A stretch of 64,000 nt of DNA, from NCBI RefSeq assembly GCF_041537925.1, contig NZ_JBGOSH010000002.1, positions 372,001 to 436,000 on the forward strand, read 5' to 3'. Numbering within the stretch: the first letter of the stretch is position 1; each line of letters begins with the position of its first letter. The stretch is from Ruegeria_C sp041537925 (lineage in GTDB: Bacteria > Pseudomonadota > Alphaproteobacteria > Rhodobacterales > Rhodobacteraceae). The notes under the pieces were generated by a model that did not search any database, was not told the origin of the DNA, and saw only the letters and a list, made by a program, of their open reading frames with translations. Shown in pieces: positions 17,714 through 26,151 of the stretch. A program made the translations under genes and the position numbers.

Positions 17714-18625
17714 CTATTCCAGCGTTGCGACAACATCGAAGAACCTCGCCTTTACCGCATCGGCATCGATGCCCAGACAGATGTCAACCGACGGGTTTGA
17801 CGGGTAACGGACGGTCTGGCCCAGGGCCGCTTCGGTCAAATCGACAGTCAGACCGCTGCGTTCGGTCGTGAACAACGCCATATGTGTGGCTGCGATCACC
17901 GCCGTGGCGTCATGCATGGCGCAACCGGTCTCACCCACCACGGTTTCATAAAAATTGTGGTAGAATTCGCTGATCTGCAGTAGGAATCCCCCGGCTTTGG
18001 GCGCGGACTGGGCAAGCGCCACAAAATCCTCGCGCAGGCAGAGAGTTTGCATGGTCACATCCAGACCAACCAGCGTGATTTTGGCGCCGGACGCAAACAC
18101 TTCGGCAGCAGCATGGGGATCGTGAAAGATATTGGCCTCGGCATGGCCACGGATATTGCCGGGCACGTCCACCGCCCCGCCCATGATGACAATGCGCCCG
18201 ACATTTGCGGCAAAATCGGGATCGAGCCGAATTGCATCGGCGATATTTGTCAGCGGAGACACGGCGCAAACGTTAAGTTCACCGGGATATTCCCGCGCCA
18301 TGCGCACCAGAAATTCGGCGGCGCTTTCGTCGATCGGAGCGCGCGCGGTGGTGATGTCGATATGGTCGCCGAACCCTTCGGGCCCATGCACATGCGCCGA
18401 CGGTTTGAATCCGGTGATCTCGTAGGGAGCGGCAGCGCCCTGCGCCACCGGACAATTCGCTCCCAGAAACTCAACCAGATAATTGGCGTTGCGGGTGGCC
18501 TGTTCGACCCAGACATTGCCAAAAACCGAGGTCAAGCCCACCAATTCGATATCGGGGGCGCCATGGGCGTAAAAGATCGCCATGGCGTCATCCACGCCCG
18601 GATCGGTGTCTATGATGATCTTCAT
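17714..18625 (-). CDS. Inosine-uridine-preferring nucleoside hydrolase family protein
   Basis: A 303-residue enzyme that cleaves the N-glycosidic bond of ribonucleosides. The N-terminal IIIDTDPGVDDAMA holds the Asp cluster that binds Ca2+ and ribose. Further family sequences are GRIVIMGGAVDVPGN and AEANIFHDPHAAAEVF in the middle and CAMHDATAV near residue 240, with the last metal-ligand Asp. The ATG at 18625 was chosen because the protein then opens MKIIIDTDPG as in relatives; an ATG four codons upstream is possible. It forms a two-gene operon with the PfkB kinase. Confidence 0.92.
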   Translation of the reverse strand: MKIIIDTDPGVDDAMAIFYAHGAPDIELVGLTSVFGNVWVEQATRNANYLVEFLGANCPVAQGAAAPYEITGFKPSAHVHGPEGFGDHIDITTARAPIDESAAEFLVRMAREYPGELNVCAVSPLTNIADAIRLDPDFAANVGRIVIMGGAVDVPGNIRGHAEANIFHDPHAAAEVFASGAKITLVGLDVTMQTLCLREDFVALAQSAPKAGGFLLQISEFYHNFYETVVGETGCAMHDATAVIAATHMALFTTERSGLTVDLTEAALGQTVRYPSNPSVDICLGIDADAVKARFFDVVATLE

Positions 18626-18662
18626 CGCTGCCTCCACTTGCTGGCCCGGAGCGCTTCGGTGC

Positions 18663-18802
18663 TCAACCGGGCAGACCTGCCAGATACGCCTTTAGCGCTC
18701 CCGGATCAAATGGCTTGTACAACAGCATCGCACCTAGGCGCTCATCCGTGTCCTGCAGCGCGATCCCGCGCAAGATGATCAACCGCGTCGGGATTACTGG
18801 CA
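18663..18802 (-). pseudogene. Remnant of a receiver domain (response regulator or hybrid kinase tail)
   Basis: The minus-strand frame ends with DERLGAMLLYKPFDPGALKA, then YLAGLPG and a stop. The K-P-F followed by D..AL...L is the end of a phospho-acceptor receiver domain, with its conserved Lys. Upstream of about residue 45 the resemblance is lost and no Asp pocket is seen. The next gene on this strand is a complete LuxR-type regulator, so this may be what is left of its partner hybrid histidine kinase. Confidence 0.4.
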
Positions 18803-18912
18803 TCTGCAAAGGCTGAGTGCACGATTTCCGAGGCGCTCGCAAGCGTCCGCGCAAGACCAAGGACCTGGCTGGTCGGGTCTCGTCTCCATTTTGCGGGCGG
18901 ATGGTACGCGGC

Positions 18913-19596
18913 CTAGGCGCGGTCTTGCAAGATTTTGGCGGAACTGGTGCTCTTCGCGATAAGCACGGCCTGAGTCCGGCTCTGGACCCCCAGCTTGCGC
19001 ATGATTGCGGTGACATGCGCCTTGACCGTGGTTTCTGCGATCGACAGGTCATAGGCGATCTGCTTGTTCAGCTTGCCCTCGCAGATCAGTTGCAGGATGC
19101 GCGCCTGCTGCTTGGTCAGCGATGCCAGACGCGAGATCGCATCATCCGACCCGGCCTCTTCGCGGTCTAGCAACACATGGCCCGGCGGTAGAAAACGCTG
19201 CCCGTCGCACAATGCCTGGAATGCGGCCTGAAACACATCGCGCTGACTGTGTTTGGGCACAAAGCCCGACGCGCCCGCATGAATGGCCGAGCTAATCACC
19301 CGGTTATTGGCCATCGAGGATACGACAATCACCGGCGCCTTGACCAGATTCTTTAGTCGCACCAACCCCTCCAGCCCGTTCACATCCGGCAGGTTCAGGT
19401 CCAACACGATCACATCGGGCGAGCCATTTCGGGTCACGACTTGCACTGCGCTGTCCAGATTCGGCGCTGTCCAGACCTGCGTGATCCCGATTGACGCCTT
19501 CAGCGTCATCGATAGCGCGTCGCAGAAGAGCGGGTGGTCATCCACGATAAGGGCGGTGTTGAAGTCAGAATACAGACGATCGGTCAAACTGCTCAT
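18913..19596 (-). CDS. LuxR/NarL-family two-component response regulator
   Basis: A 227-residue regulator. The receiver domain has the acidic pair in ALIVDDHPLF, the phospho-acceptor Asp in VIVLDLNLPDVNG and the Lys in GFVPKHSQ (residues about 15-130). A LuxR-type helix-turn-helix follows (LTKQQARILQLICEGKLNKQ, then ETTVKAHVTAIMRKLGVQSR). The start MSSLTDRLYSDF was taken over an 18-codon upstream extension that is Arg-rich and unlike the family. It is divergent from the cox genes. No intact sensor kinase is in the window. A role in cox control is only inferred from position. Confidence 0.88.
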   Translation of the reverse strand: MSSLTDRLYSDFNTALIVDDHPLFCDALSMTLKASIGITQVWTAPNLDSAVQVVTRNGSPDVIVLDLNLPDVNGLEGLVRLKNLVKAPVIVVSSMANNRVISSAIHAGASGFVPKHSQRDVFQAAFQALCDGQRFLPPGHVLLDREEAGSDDAISRLASLTKQQARILQLICEGKLNKQIAYDLSIAETTVKAHVTAIMRKLGVQSRTQAVLIAKSTSSAKILQDRA

Positions 19597-19814
19597 GGTT
19601 CTCTTTCTGTCGCGCGGGCGGGTTCTTGTGCTAACAAGGGAGCGCACCACATCTTACTTGCCGAATGGTCGTAGCGGCAATGCAGACCTGCGATCAGACC
19701 GGGCCGGGCCACCCTATTGCGGACCGAGACGCACGCAGCGCAACCGCGCCTTTGGTCGCATATGCCTGTCCGATCCTTGCGCTTAGGTTTGAGCCAGAAA
19801 CTGGAGTATTTCGC

Positions 19815-20366
19815 ATGCAATTGAACGACAGCCGCGATATCGCCGCTCCTCGCCCCGAGGTTTGGGCCAATTTGCTTTCCGCCGAAACCTTGAAAGATTG
19901 CGTGCCCGGTTGCCAGGAAATGACCGGTTCCGCCGATGAAGGGTTCGAGGCGGTCGTCGTGCAGAAAGTCGGCCCCGTGAAGGCCACGTTCAAGGGCGCG
20001 GTCACCATCTCGGATGTGGTGGAGGGTGAAAGCCTGACGCTGACCGGCGAGGGCAAGGGCGGCGCTGCGGGCTTCGCCAAAGGTGGCGCCAAGGTGAAAC
20101 TCAGCGACGTGGAAAATGGCGCAACACGTTTGGAATATGATGTCGAAGCCAAGGTCGGCGGCAAGCTGGCGCAGTTGGGCAGCCGGATCATCGACGGGTT
20201 TGCCAAGAAGATGGCGGACCAGTTTTTTGAACGGTTTCAGCAATCTGTCGAAGGGCCCGTAGAGGAAACTGTAGCCGAATGTGGTGAATCACCCCAAGAT
20301 GGCGTTGGAGAAGAAAAGAAAAAGGGCTGGCTCGGGCGTGTTCTGAGCAGCAAGAAAGACAGTTAG
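19815..20366 (+). CDS. coxG: CoxG-type SRPBCC protein of the form II CO dehydrogenase-like cluster
   Basis: A 183-residue protein with the CoxG fold (about residues 1-145; MQLNDSRDIAAPRPEVWANL, then LKDCVPGCQEM, the usual opening). An acidic linker leads to a short basic tail ending KKKGWLGRVLSSKKDS, which could bind a membrane surface. In other bacteria CoxG has been linked with membrane attachment of CO dehydrogenase and quinone delivery. The ATG at 19815 was chosen over a 50-codon upstream extension. coxS follows 15 bp later. Confidence 0.88.
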   Translation: MQLNDSRDIAAPRPEVWANLLSAETLKDCVPGCQEMTGSADEGFEAVVVQKVGPVKATFKGAVTISDVVEGESLTLTGEGKGGAAGFAKGGAKVKLSDVENGATRLEYDVEAKVGGKLAQLGSRIIDGFAKKMADQFFERFQQSVEGPVEETVAECGESPQDGVGEEKKKGWLGRVLSSKKDS

Positions 20367-20381
20367 GGAGGAAAGGATCAT

Positions 20382-20867
20382 ATGACCAAGGTGACCATGA
20401 CGATCAACGGGAAACCCAGGTCTGGCAACGCAGAGGGGCGCACATTGCTGTCGTCATTCCTGCGCGATGAGCTGGGGCTGACCGGAACCCATGTGGGCTG
20501 CGACACCAGCCAATGCGGCGCCTGCGTGGTGCATGTGGACGGCAAAGCCGTCAAGAGCTGCACCATGTTCGCACTCGAGGCAGACGGTGCGCAGGTCGAC
20601 ACGATCGAAGGGCAGGCTGACGCAGATGGCACGCTCAACGTGATCCAGCAGGCCTTTCAGGACTATCACGGTCTGCAATGCGGCTTCTGCACGCCAGGTA
20701 TGGTGATGAGCGCCGCGGCCCTGCTCAAGGAAAATCCGAAACCCACCGAAGCAGAAATCCGGCACTATCTCGAGGGCAATATCTGCCGCTGTACCGGCTA
20801 CCACAATATCGTCCGCGCCATTCTGGCCGCCAGCGGTCAGGACGTACCGGCCGTGGCCGCCGAATAA
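20382..20867 (+). CDS. coxS: Form II CO dehydrogenase-like small subunit, [2Fe-2S]
   Basis: A 161-residue iron-sulfur subunit with the two [2Fe-2S] clusters of the xanthine oxidase family: a plant-type cluster in GCDTSQCGACVVHVDG with a fourth Cys in KSC, and an alpha-helical cluster in LQCGFCTPGM and NICRCTGYHNI. It carries electrons from the molybdenum centre in the large subunit to FAD. AGGGAGGAAAG lies just upstream of the ATG. The order S-L-M is that of form II clusters; form I is M-S-L. Confidence 0.95.
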   Translation: MTKVTMTINGKPRSGNAEGRTLLSSFLRDELGLTGTHVGCDTSQCGACVVHVDGKAVKSCTMFALEADGAQVDTIEGQADADGTLNVIQQAFQDYHGLQCGFCTPGMVMSAAALLKENPKPTEAEIRHYLEGNICRCTGYHNIVRAILAASGQDVPAVAAE

Positions 20868-20891
20868 CCGGAGAGAGGGAGGAGATATCTC

Positions 20892-23261
20892 ATGCCGAAA
20901 GACAGTGGCATTGGCGCCAGCACCAAGCGGCGCGAAGACGTCCGGTTTCTGACCGGAACCGGTAACTATACCGACGACATCAACATCAATGGTCAGACCT
21001 ATGCCTGGTTCATCCGCTCGGATGTGGCCCACGGAACGATCAACAGCATCGACGCCTCTGCCGCCGAAGCGATGGACGGCGTGCTCAAGGTGTTTACATC
21101 TGCCGATTTTGCGGAAGCGGGTGGCATTCCCTGCGGCTGGCAGGTAACCGACCGGCATGGCGATCCTATGCAGGAACCCAAGCACCCGATCCTCGCCGAA
21201 GGCAAGGTCCGCCATGTGGGCGACCCGATTGCGGTAGTGGTGGCCGAAACCCCGGAACAGGCCCGCGACGCCGCCGAGGCCGTCGAGATTGATATCGACG
21301 AGCTGGAAGCGGTCATCGACATGAAGGCTGCCGTGGCCGAAGGGGCCACCAAGGTCCATGACGATCTGACTTCGAACCTTTGCTATGATTGGGGGTTTGT
21401 TGAAGAAAACCGTGAGGCGGTGGATGAGGCGATCAAATCCGCCGCGCATGTCACAACACTGGAACTGGTGAACAACCGCCTCATCGCCAACCCGATGGAA
21501 CCTCGCGTAGCCGTCGGCGACTACAACCGCGCGGGTGACGAGCATACGCTCTACACCACCAGCCAGAACCCGCATGTGATCCGCTTGTTGATGGGCGCCT
21601 TCGTGCTGTCCATCCCCGAGCACAAGCTGCGGGTGGTTGCCCCCGATGTGGGCGGCGGCTTTGGTGCCAAGATCTATCACTATGCCGAAGAGGCGTTCGT
21701 GACCTTCGCCGCCAAGGTGCTGAACCGCCCCGTCAAGTGGACCTGTTCACGGTCCGAGGCGTTCATCTCGGACGCCCATGGCCGTGATCACGTGACCAAG
21801 ATTGAACTGGCGATGGACGAGAACCACAAGTTCACCGCAGTTCGCACCGATACTTACGCCAATATGGGCGCGTATCTGTCGACCTTCGCACCTTCGGTTC
21901 CGACCTGGCTGCACGGCACACTGATGGCGGGCAACTACACTACGCCACTGATCTATGTGAACGTGAAGGCGGTTTTCACAAACACCGTGCCGGTGGACGC
22001 CTATCGCGGCGCGGGCCGACCCGAGGCGACCTTCCAGTTGGAACGCGTCATTGACAAGGCCGCTCGCGAGCTGGGCTTGGATCCGGTCGAGTTGCGGCGC
22101 AAGAACTTCATCCAGCCCGACCAGTTCCCCTATGACACGCCGGTGGCGGTCTCCTATGACACCGGGAATTACGACGCGACGATGGACAAGGCGCTGGAGG
22201 TTTCCGACTATGCCGGGTTCGAAGCGCGCCGCGCTGAGAGCGAAGGGCGTGGCAAGCTGCGCGGTATCGGCATTGCCCATTATATCGAGGCCTGCGGTAT
22301 TGCGCCGTCGAACCTTGTAGGCCAGTTGGGCGCGCGTGCGGGGCTCTACGAATCCGCGACCGTGCGGGTTAACGCCACCGGCTCGATCAGCGTCTTCACC
22401 GGCTCGCACAGCCACGGTCAGGGGCATGAGACCACATTCGCCCAGGTCGTGTCCGAGATGATTGGTGTCGATGCCAGCCAGATCGATATCGTGCATGGTG
22501 ACACGTCCAAAGTGCCGATGGGCATGGGAACCTACGGGTCCCGCTCCATCGCGGTGGGTGGCTCGGCCATGGTGCGCGCGACCGAGAAGATCATCAACAA
22601 GGCCAAGAAGATCGCCTCGCACCTGATGGAAGCTTCTGAGGCGGATATCGAGCTGAAGGATGGCCAGTTCAGCGTTGCGGGCACCGACAAGTCGGTGGCT
22701 TGGGCCGATGTCACGCTGGCGGCCTATGTGCCGCATAACTACCCACTGGAAGAGATCGAACCGGGGCTTGAGGAAAGCGCCTTCTACGATCCGGCCAACT
22801 TCACCTACCCCTCGGGCGCCTATATCTGCGAGGTAGAGGTGGACCCGGAGACTGGCGAAGTCGACATGCTGAACTTCACCGCAGCCGATGATTTCGGCAA
22901 TGTCATCAATCCGATGATCGTCGAAGGTCAGGTCCATGGCGGCCTGGCGCAGGGCATCGGACAGGCGATGATGGAAAGCTGTGTTTATGACGAGGATGGC
23001 CAGCTATTGAGCGGATCATTCATGGACTACACCATGCCGCGCGCCGATGACATGCCGATGATGAATGTGGACCATTCCTGCCAGACCCCCTGCACACACA
23101 ACCCGCTGGGCGTGAAAGGTTGCGGCGAGGCCGGGGCTATCGGGTCGCCACCTGCGGTGGTGAATGCGGTGATCGATGCGCTGCACCGGGCCGGGCACAA
23201 GGTGGAACATATCGACATGCCTGTGTCTCCGGCGCGCGTCTGGAAAGCGATGCATGGGTGA
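20892..23261 (+). CDS. coxL: Form II CO dehydrogenase-like molybdenum large subunit
   Basis: A 789-residue molybdenum hydroxylase. Family motifs are VGGGFGAK near residue 254, the active-site loop AYRGAGR near residue 370, and KGCGEAGAIGSPPAVVNAV near residue 742 with the catalytic Glu. The loop is the form II version; form I CO dehydrogenases read AYxCSFR and use a Mo-S-Cu-S-Cys centre, so the Cys is absent here. Form II enzymes are common in the Roseobacter group, and their ability to oxidise CO is doubted; another aldehyde or purine-like substrate is possible. GGAGGAG precedes the start. Confidence 0.94.
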   Translation: MPKDSGIGASTKRREDVRFLTGTGNYTDDININGQTYAWFIRSDVAHGTINSIDASAAEAMDGVLKVFTSADFAEAGGIPCGWQVTDRHGDPMQEPKHPILAEGKVRHVGDPIAVVVAETPEQARDAAEAVEIDIDELEAVIDMKAAVAEGATKVHDDLTSNLCYDWGFVEENREAVDEAIKSAAHVTTLELVNNRLIANPMEPRVAVGDYNRAGDEHTLYTTSQNPHVIRLLMGAFVLSIPEHKLRVVAPDVGGGFGAKIYHYAEEAFVTFAAKVLNRPVKWTCSRSEAFISDAHGRDHVTKIELAMDENHKFTAVRTDTYANMGAYLSTFAPSVPTWLHGTLMAGNYTTPLIYVNVKAVFTNTVPVDAYRGAGRPEATFQLERVIDKAARELGLDPVELRRKNFIQPDQFPYDTPVAVSYDTGNYDATMDKALEVSDYAGFEARRAESEGRGKLRGIGIAHYIEACGIAPSNLVGQLGARAGLYESATVRVNATGSISVFTGSHSHGQGHETTFAQVVSEMIGVDASQIDIVHGDTSKVPMGMGTYGSRSIAVGGSAMVRATEKIINKAKKIASHLMEASEADIELKDGQFSVAGTDKSVAWADVTLAAYVPHNYPLEEIEPGLEESAFYDPANFTYPSGAYICEVEVDPETGEVDMLNFTAADDFGNVINPMIVEGQVHGGLAQGIGQAMMESCVYDEDGQLLSGSFMDYTMPRADDMPMMNVDHSCQTPCTHNPLGVKGCGEAGAIGSPPAVVNAVIDALHRAGHKVEHIDMPVSPARVWKAMHG

Positions 23262-23358
23262 TCGGAGGGAGCGACGTGGGGGCCAGCCCCCCACCCCTCC
23301 CGGGGTATTTATAGCCAGATGAAGGGCGGATCGACGCTTTTTGGAAAGGTAAGACAAG

Positions 23359-24147
23359 ATGTATAACTTTGAATTTGTGAAACCCTCGACAGTCGAAGAA
23401 GCTTCGGCGGCGTTGCAGGGTGAAGGCGCGCAGGCGCTTGGTGGCGGGCAGACCCTGCTGCCTACGATGAAACAGCGGCTGGCCTCGCCGGATACGCTGG
23501 TCAGCCTGACCGGTGTCGACGGGATGGTGGGCGTTTCAACAAGTGGCGGCACCGTCACCGTGGGTGGGGCCACCACCCATGCACAGGTGGCGGCGGAGGC
23601 GGCCTCGGCCTATCCGGCGCTAGCGGCGTTGGCCGGCCAGATCGGTGACCCTGCGGTGCGCAATCGCGGCACCATCGGCGGGTCGTTGGCCAACAACGAT
23701 CCTGCGGCTTGCTACCCGTCGGCAACGCTGGGTTCAGGCGCGTCGATCTCGACCAACAAGCGCAATATTGCGGCCGACGACTATTTCCAGGGCATGTTCG
23801 AAACCGCGCTGGACGAGGATGAAATCATCACCTCGGTCAGCTTTCCCGTACCCGAGGCGGCGAGCTACCAGAAGTTCCTGCAGCCTGCCTCGCGCTTTGC
23901 CCTGACCGGCGTATTTGTGGCGAAATTCCCCGGCGGCGTCCGGGTGGCCGTCACAGGCGCGTCCAACAACGGTGTGTTCCGCTGGACCGAGGCCGAGGAG
24001 GCGCTGAGCAAGGAATTCCGCGCTGATGCGCTAATGGATCTGCGGATCAACCATCTGAATATGATCAGCGACCTGCATGGCTCGCAGGAATACCGGGCGC
24101 ATCTGGTCGGCGTCATGACAAGACGCGCGGTGAACGCGGCGGGTTGA
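23359..24147 (+). CDS. coxM: Form II CO dehydrogenase-like FAD-binding medium subunit
   Basis: A 262-residue flavoprotein. FAD-binding motifs are LGGGQTLLPTMKQRL near residue 30 and the NRGTIGGSLANNDPA loop near residue 103. It passes electrons from CoxS to the respiratory chain. A 97-bp gap separates it from coxL, longer than the others in the cluster, with no hairpin that looks like a stop. An intrinsic terminator follows it. Confidence 0.94.
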   Translation: MYNFEFVKPSTVEEASAALQGEGAQALGGGQTLLPTMKQRLASPDTLVSLTGVDGMVGVSTSGGTVTVGGATTHAQVAAEAASAYPALAALAGQIGDPAVRNRGTIGGSLANNDPAACYPSATLGSGASISTNKRNIAADDYFQGMFETALDEDEIITSVSFPVPEAASYQKFLQPASRFALTGVFVAKFPGGVRVAVTGASNNGVFRWTEAEEALSKEFRADALMDLRINHLNMISDLHGSQEYRAHLVGVMTRRAVNAAG

Positions 24148-24163
24148 TCCCGACAGAAACCTG

Positions 24164-24194
24164 AAAAGACCCCGTTCATGCGGGGTCTTTTTTT
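24164..24194 (+). terminator. Intrinsic terminator after coxM
   Basis: AAAAGACCCCG (24164-24174) pairs with CGGGGTCTTTT (24181-24191) around a six-base loop, with a run of T directly after it. This is the clearest terminator in the window and closes the cox operon. Confidence 0.92.
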
Positions 24195-24514
24195 GCTTCG
24201 GCGCGGTTGCGCGTGATTTCCGCACAAGTTTTTTTCGCCTTGTGTGGCCTGGATTACAGAAGTGCTCACGGATTTATGGCTCAATGAGGTTATGCGGTAA
24301 GATATTCGCCGCTGTAGTTTGGGGGTAATTGACCGAAACTATTCAACCGAAGCGCAAGACAATTTTCTGCGTTGGTCTGGTATTTCCATCAGGCCGCGCC
24401 TCCGGAGATCGATTTTCGATCAGTGAGTGACCCGGTGATGAACATGCGCGACAGATACGATTATTGGCCGCGATGCGGTGTTTGATTTTGACGCTATCCC
24501 AAAGGCGTGGTGTG

Positions 24515-24539
24515 CCGAAACGGGTTGTCCCCGTTTCGG
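24515..24539. repeat. Perfect inverted repeat in a gene-free stretch
   Basis: CCGAAACGGG and CCCGTTTCGG form a ten-base perfect stem with a TTGTC loop. TTTCCACTTTTG follows on the plus strand, so a weak terminator is possible. The surrounding 24200-24588 has no believable gene; it sits between the cox terminator and the broken MFS gene. Confidence 0.5.
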
Positions 24540-24588
24540 TTTCCACTTTTGTGCACCCGGCTTTGCGATAATCTGACTTACGCGATCA

Positions 24589-25375
24589 CTAGGCTGACCG
24601 GTGGTGGTTCTGAGACAGGCTGCCCAGCACCAGAACGATCGCCGCCAAACAAGCCTCGCCCGAAGCAACCAGAATCATGGTGCGGAAGTCATGAGCCCGG
24701 GCAATCAGACCTGCGGCGGGTCCTGCTAGAATCCCGGTCACTATCAGCGTGTCGCAGCAATGCGGGGTCGCCCGCGCGGGCCGGTTCGGAGCAAAGGACT
24801 GCAAAAAACTGATCGCAAGACTGGCATACAGCCCATATCAAGACCCCTCCATCGCCGCACCGGCCAGCCTCTGCGGATGGCTCCGGACCGAGGCCAGCAC
24901 CTGATTGGTGACGATCGCCAGCAGCGTCACTGCCAACAGCGTTCTCCGCAATCCCAACCGCGCGATCAAATAGGGCGCCGAAAAAATTGCGAACGCCTCG
25001 ACAAAAGTCTTCAGGTTGGAGCCGGTCCCTGGCGCATAGCCAGGCAGACCGACCTCTGCACACAAAAGAGCGGCAGAGCTGAATAGGTCAGCGAATGTGC
25101 CATGGACAGGCAAAACACAAACGCCGACGCCGCGATCTCGGGCGGAAAGGCATTGGGCCTCCATCCATCCGCCCGGCGAAATTGCGGTTCACCTGGATCG
25201 TCAGGCAGGATACCAGCCCGGCATGGATGTTGATTTTCCAGGGCTCATGCCCCGGCCCGTTGATGATAATGAATCCCATATAGGCCACGATCATCGCGCC
25301 GCAGACGGTTCCCACGAACAGAAGCAGCAAGAAGGGCAGCAGCGTACAGGTGAAAGACCGAAATGTGACGCTCAA
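24589..25375 (-). pseudogene. Frameshifted MFS transporter pseudogene
   Basis: Three minus-strand pieces in different frames together read like one major facilitator permease. The first has LLLLFVGTVCGAMIVAYMGF and GLVSCLTIQVNRNF. The second has KTFVEAFAIFSAPYLIARLG followed by LRRTLLAVTLLAIVTNQVL. The last has LIVTGILAGPAAGLIARAHD, then FRTMILVASGEACLAAIVLV. Stops and frame changes separate them, at about 25130 and 24840. Total length (about 260 codons) is also shorter than the usual 400, so part is lost. Subfamily is uncertain; the arrangement resembles sugar-efflux type carriers. Confidence 0.7.
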
Positions 25376-25518
25376 TCACAAAATCAAATGATATGCGAAC
25401 GGCGTCGCAAGTGTAGTCGCATAGACCAAGCCGCGTCTCGCATCAGCTTCAGTTGGCATTGTGGCCCGGAATGGCCACACTGCCGCCAGAACACCTTTGT
25501 CCAGACAGGAACCGGCCC

Positions 25519-26151
25519 ATGCCCCGTCTACATTTCTGGTACGAATTCGCCTCTACCTATAGCTATCTCAGCGCCATGCGGATCGAGGGGCGCTGCGCTG
25601 CCGTCGGGATTGACGTGATCTGGCACCCGTTCCTGCTTGGCCCGATCTTCCTCGCTCAAGGGTGGACAACCTCGCCCTTCAACATTTACGAAGCCAAGGG
25701 TCGTTACATGTGGCGCGATCTGGAACGTCGCGCTGCCGCTCAGGGGCTGCCGGGGGTCCACCGCCCTGATCCGTTTCCGCAAAATGGCCTGCTTGCCGCA
25801 CGGATCGCCACCATCGGTGCGGAGGCCGCCTGGGGCCCCGATTTCACCCGCTCGGTCTATACCGCGCAGTTCGCGAAAGGGGCGTGCATCAGCGATCCTG
25901 AAACACTGGCCGCCCTACTGGAAAGCCTCGGCCAGCCCGGATCACAAATCGTCCACCGCGCGCAGACCGACCCTGCCGTTAAGGACGGGCTGCGCAAGTC
26001 CACCAATACGGCGCAATCTCTGGACCTGTTCGGCGCGCCAAGCTTCATTACCGATGACGCAGAGCTCTTTTGGGGCGACGACCAGCTTGAGGAGGCTATA
26101 GGCTGGGCGGCGTGCCCAAAGACCTGTGCGCGCCGCCTGCCCTCCTGCTAA
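25519..26151 (+). CDS. 2-hydroxychromene-2-carboxylate isomerase-like protein (DsbA/kappa-GST fold)
   Basis: A 210-residue protein of the HCCA isomerase/DsbA family. It opens MPRLHFWYEFASTYSYLSAM, where the Ser in SxYSYL replaces the redox CxxC and binds glutathione. The C-terminal LFGAPSFITDDAELFWGDDQ is also typical. The known enzyme isomerises a naphthalene-degradation intermediate with glutathione, but most relatives in this group have no proven substrate. The frame extends 22 codons upstream without family likeness, so the ATG at 25519 was taken. Its stop overlaps the convergent gabD stop by two bases. Confidence 0.85.
   Translation: MPRLHFWYEFASTYSYLSAMRIEGRCAAVGIDVIWHPFLLGPIFLAQGWTTSPFNIYEAKGRYMWRDLERRAAAQGLPGVHRPDPFPQNGLLAARIATIGAEAAWGPDFTRSVYTAQFAKGACISDPETLAALLESLGQPGSQIVHRAQTDPAVKDGLRKSTNTAQSLDLFGAPSFITDDAELFWGDDQLEEAIGWAACPKTCARRLPSC

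Noticed and set aside
20454..22937. Long minus-strand frames of about 400 codons across coxS and coxL
   Set aside because: Antisense shadows of genes with clear cofactor motifs; no ribosome site or family pattern.
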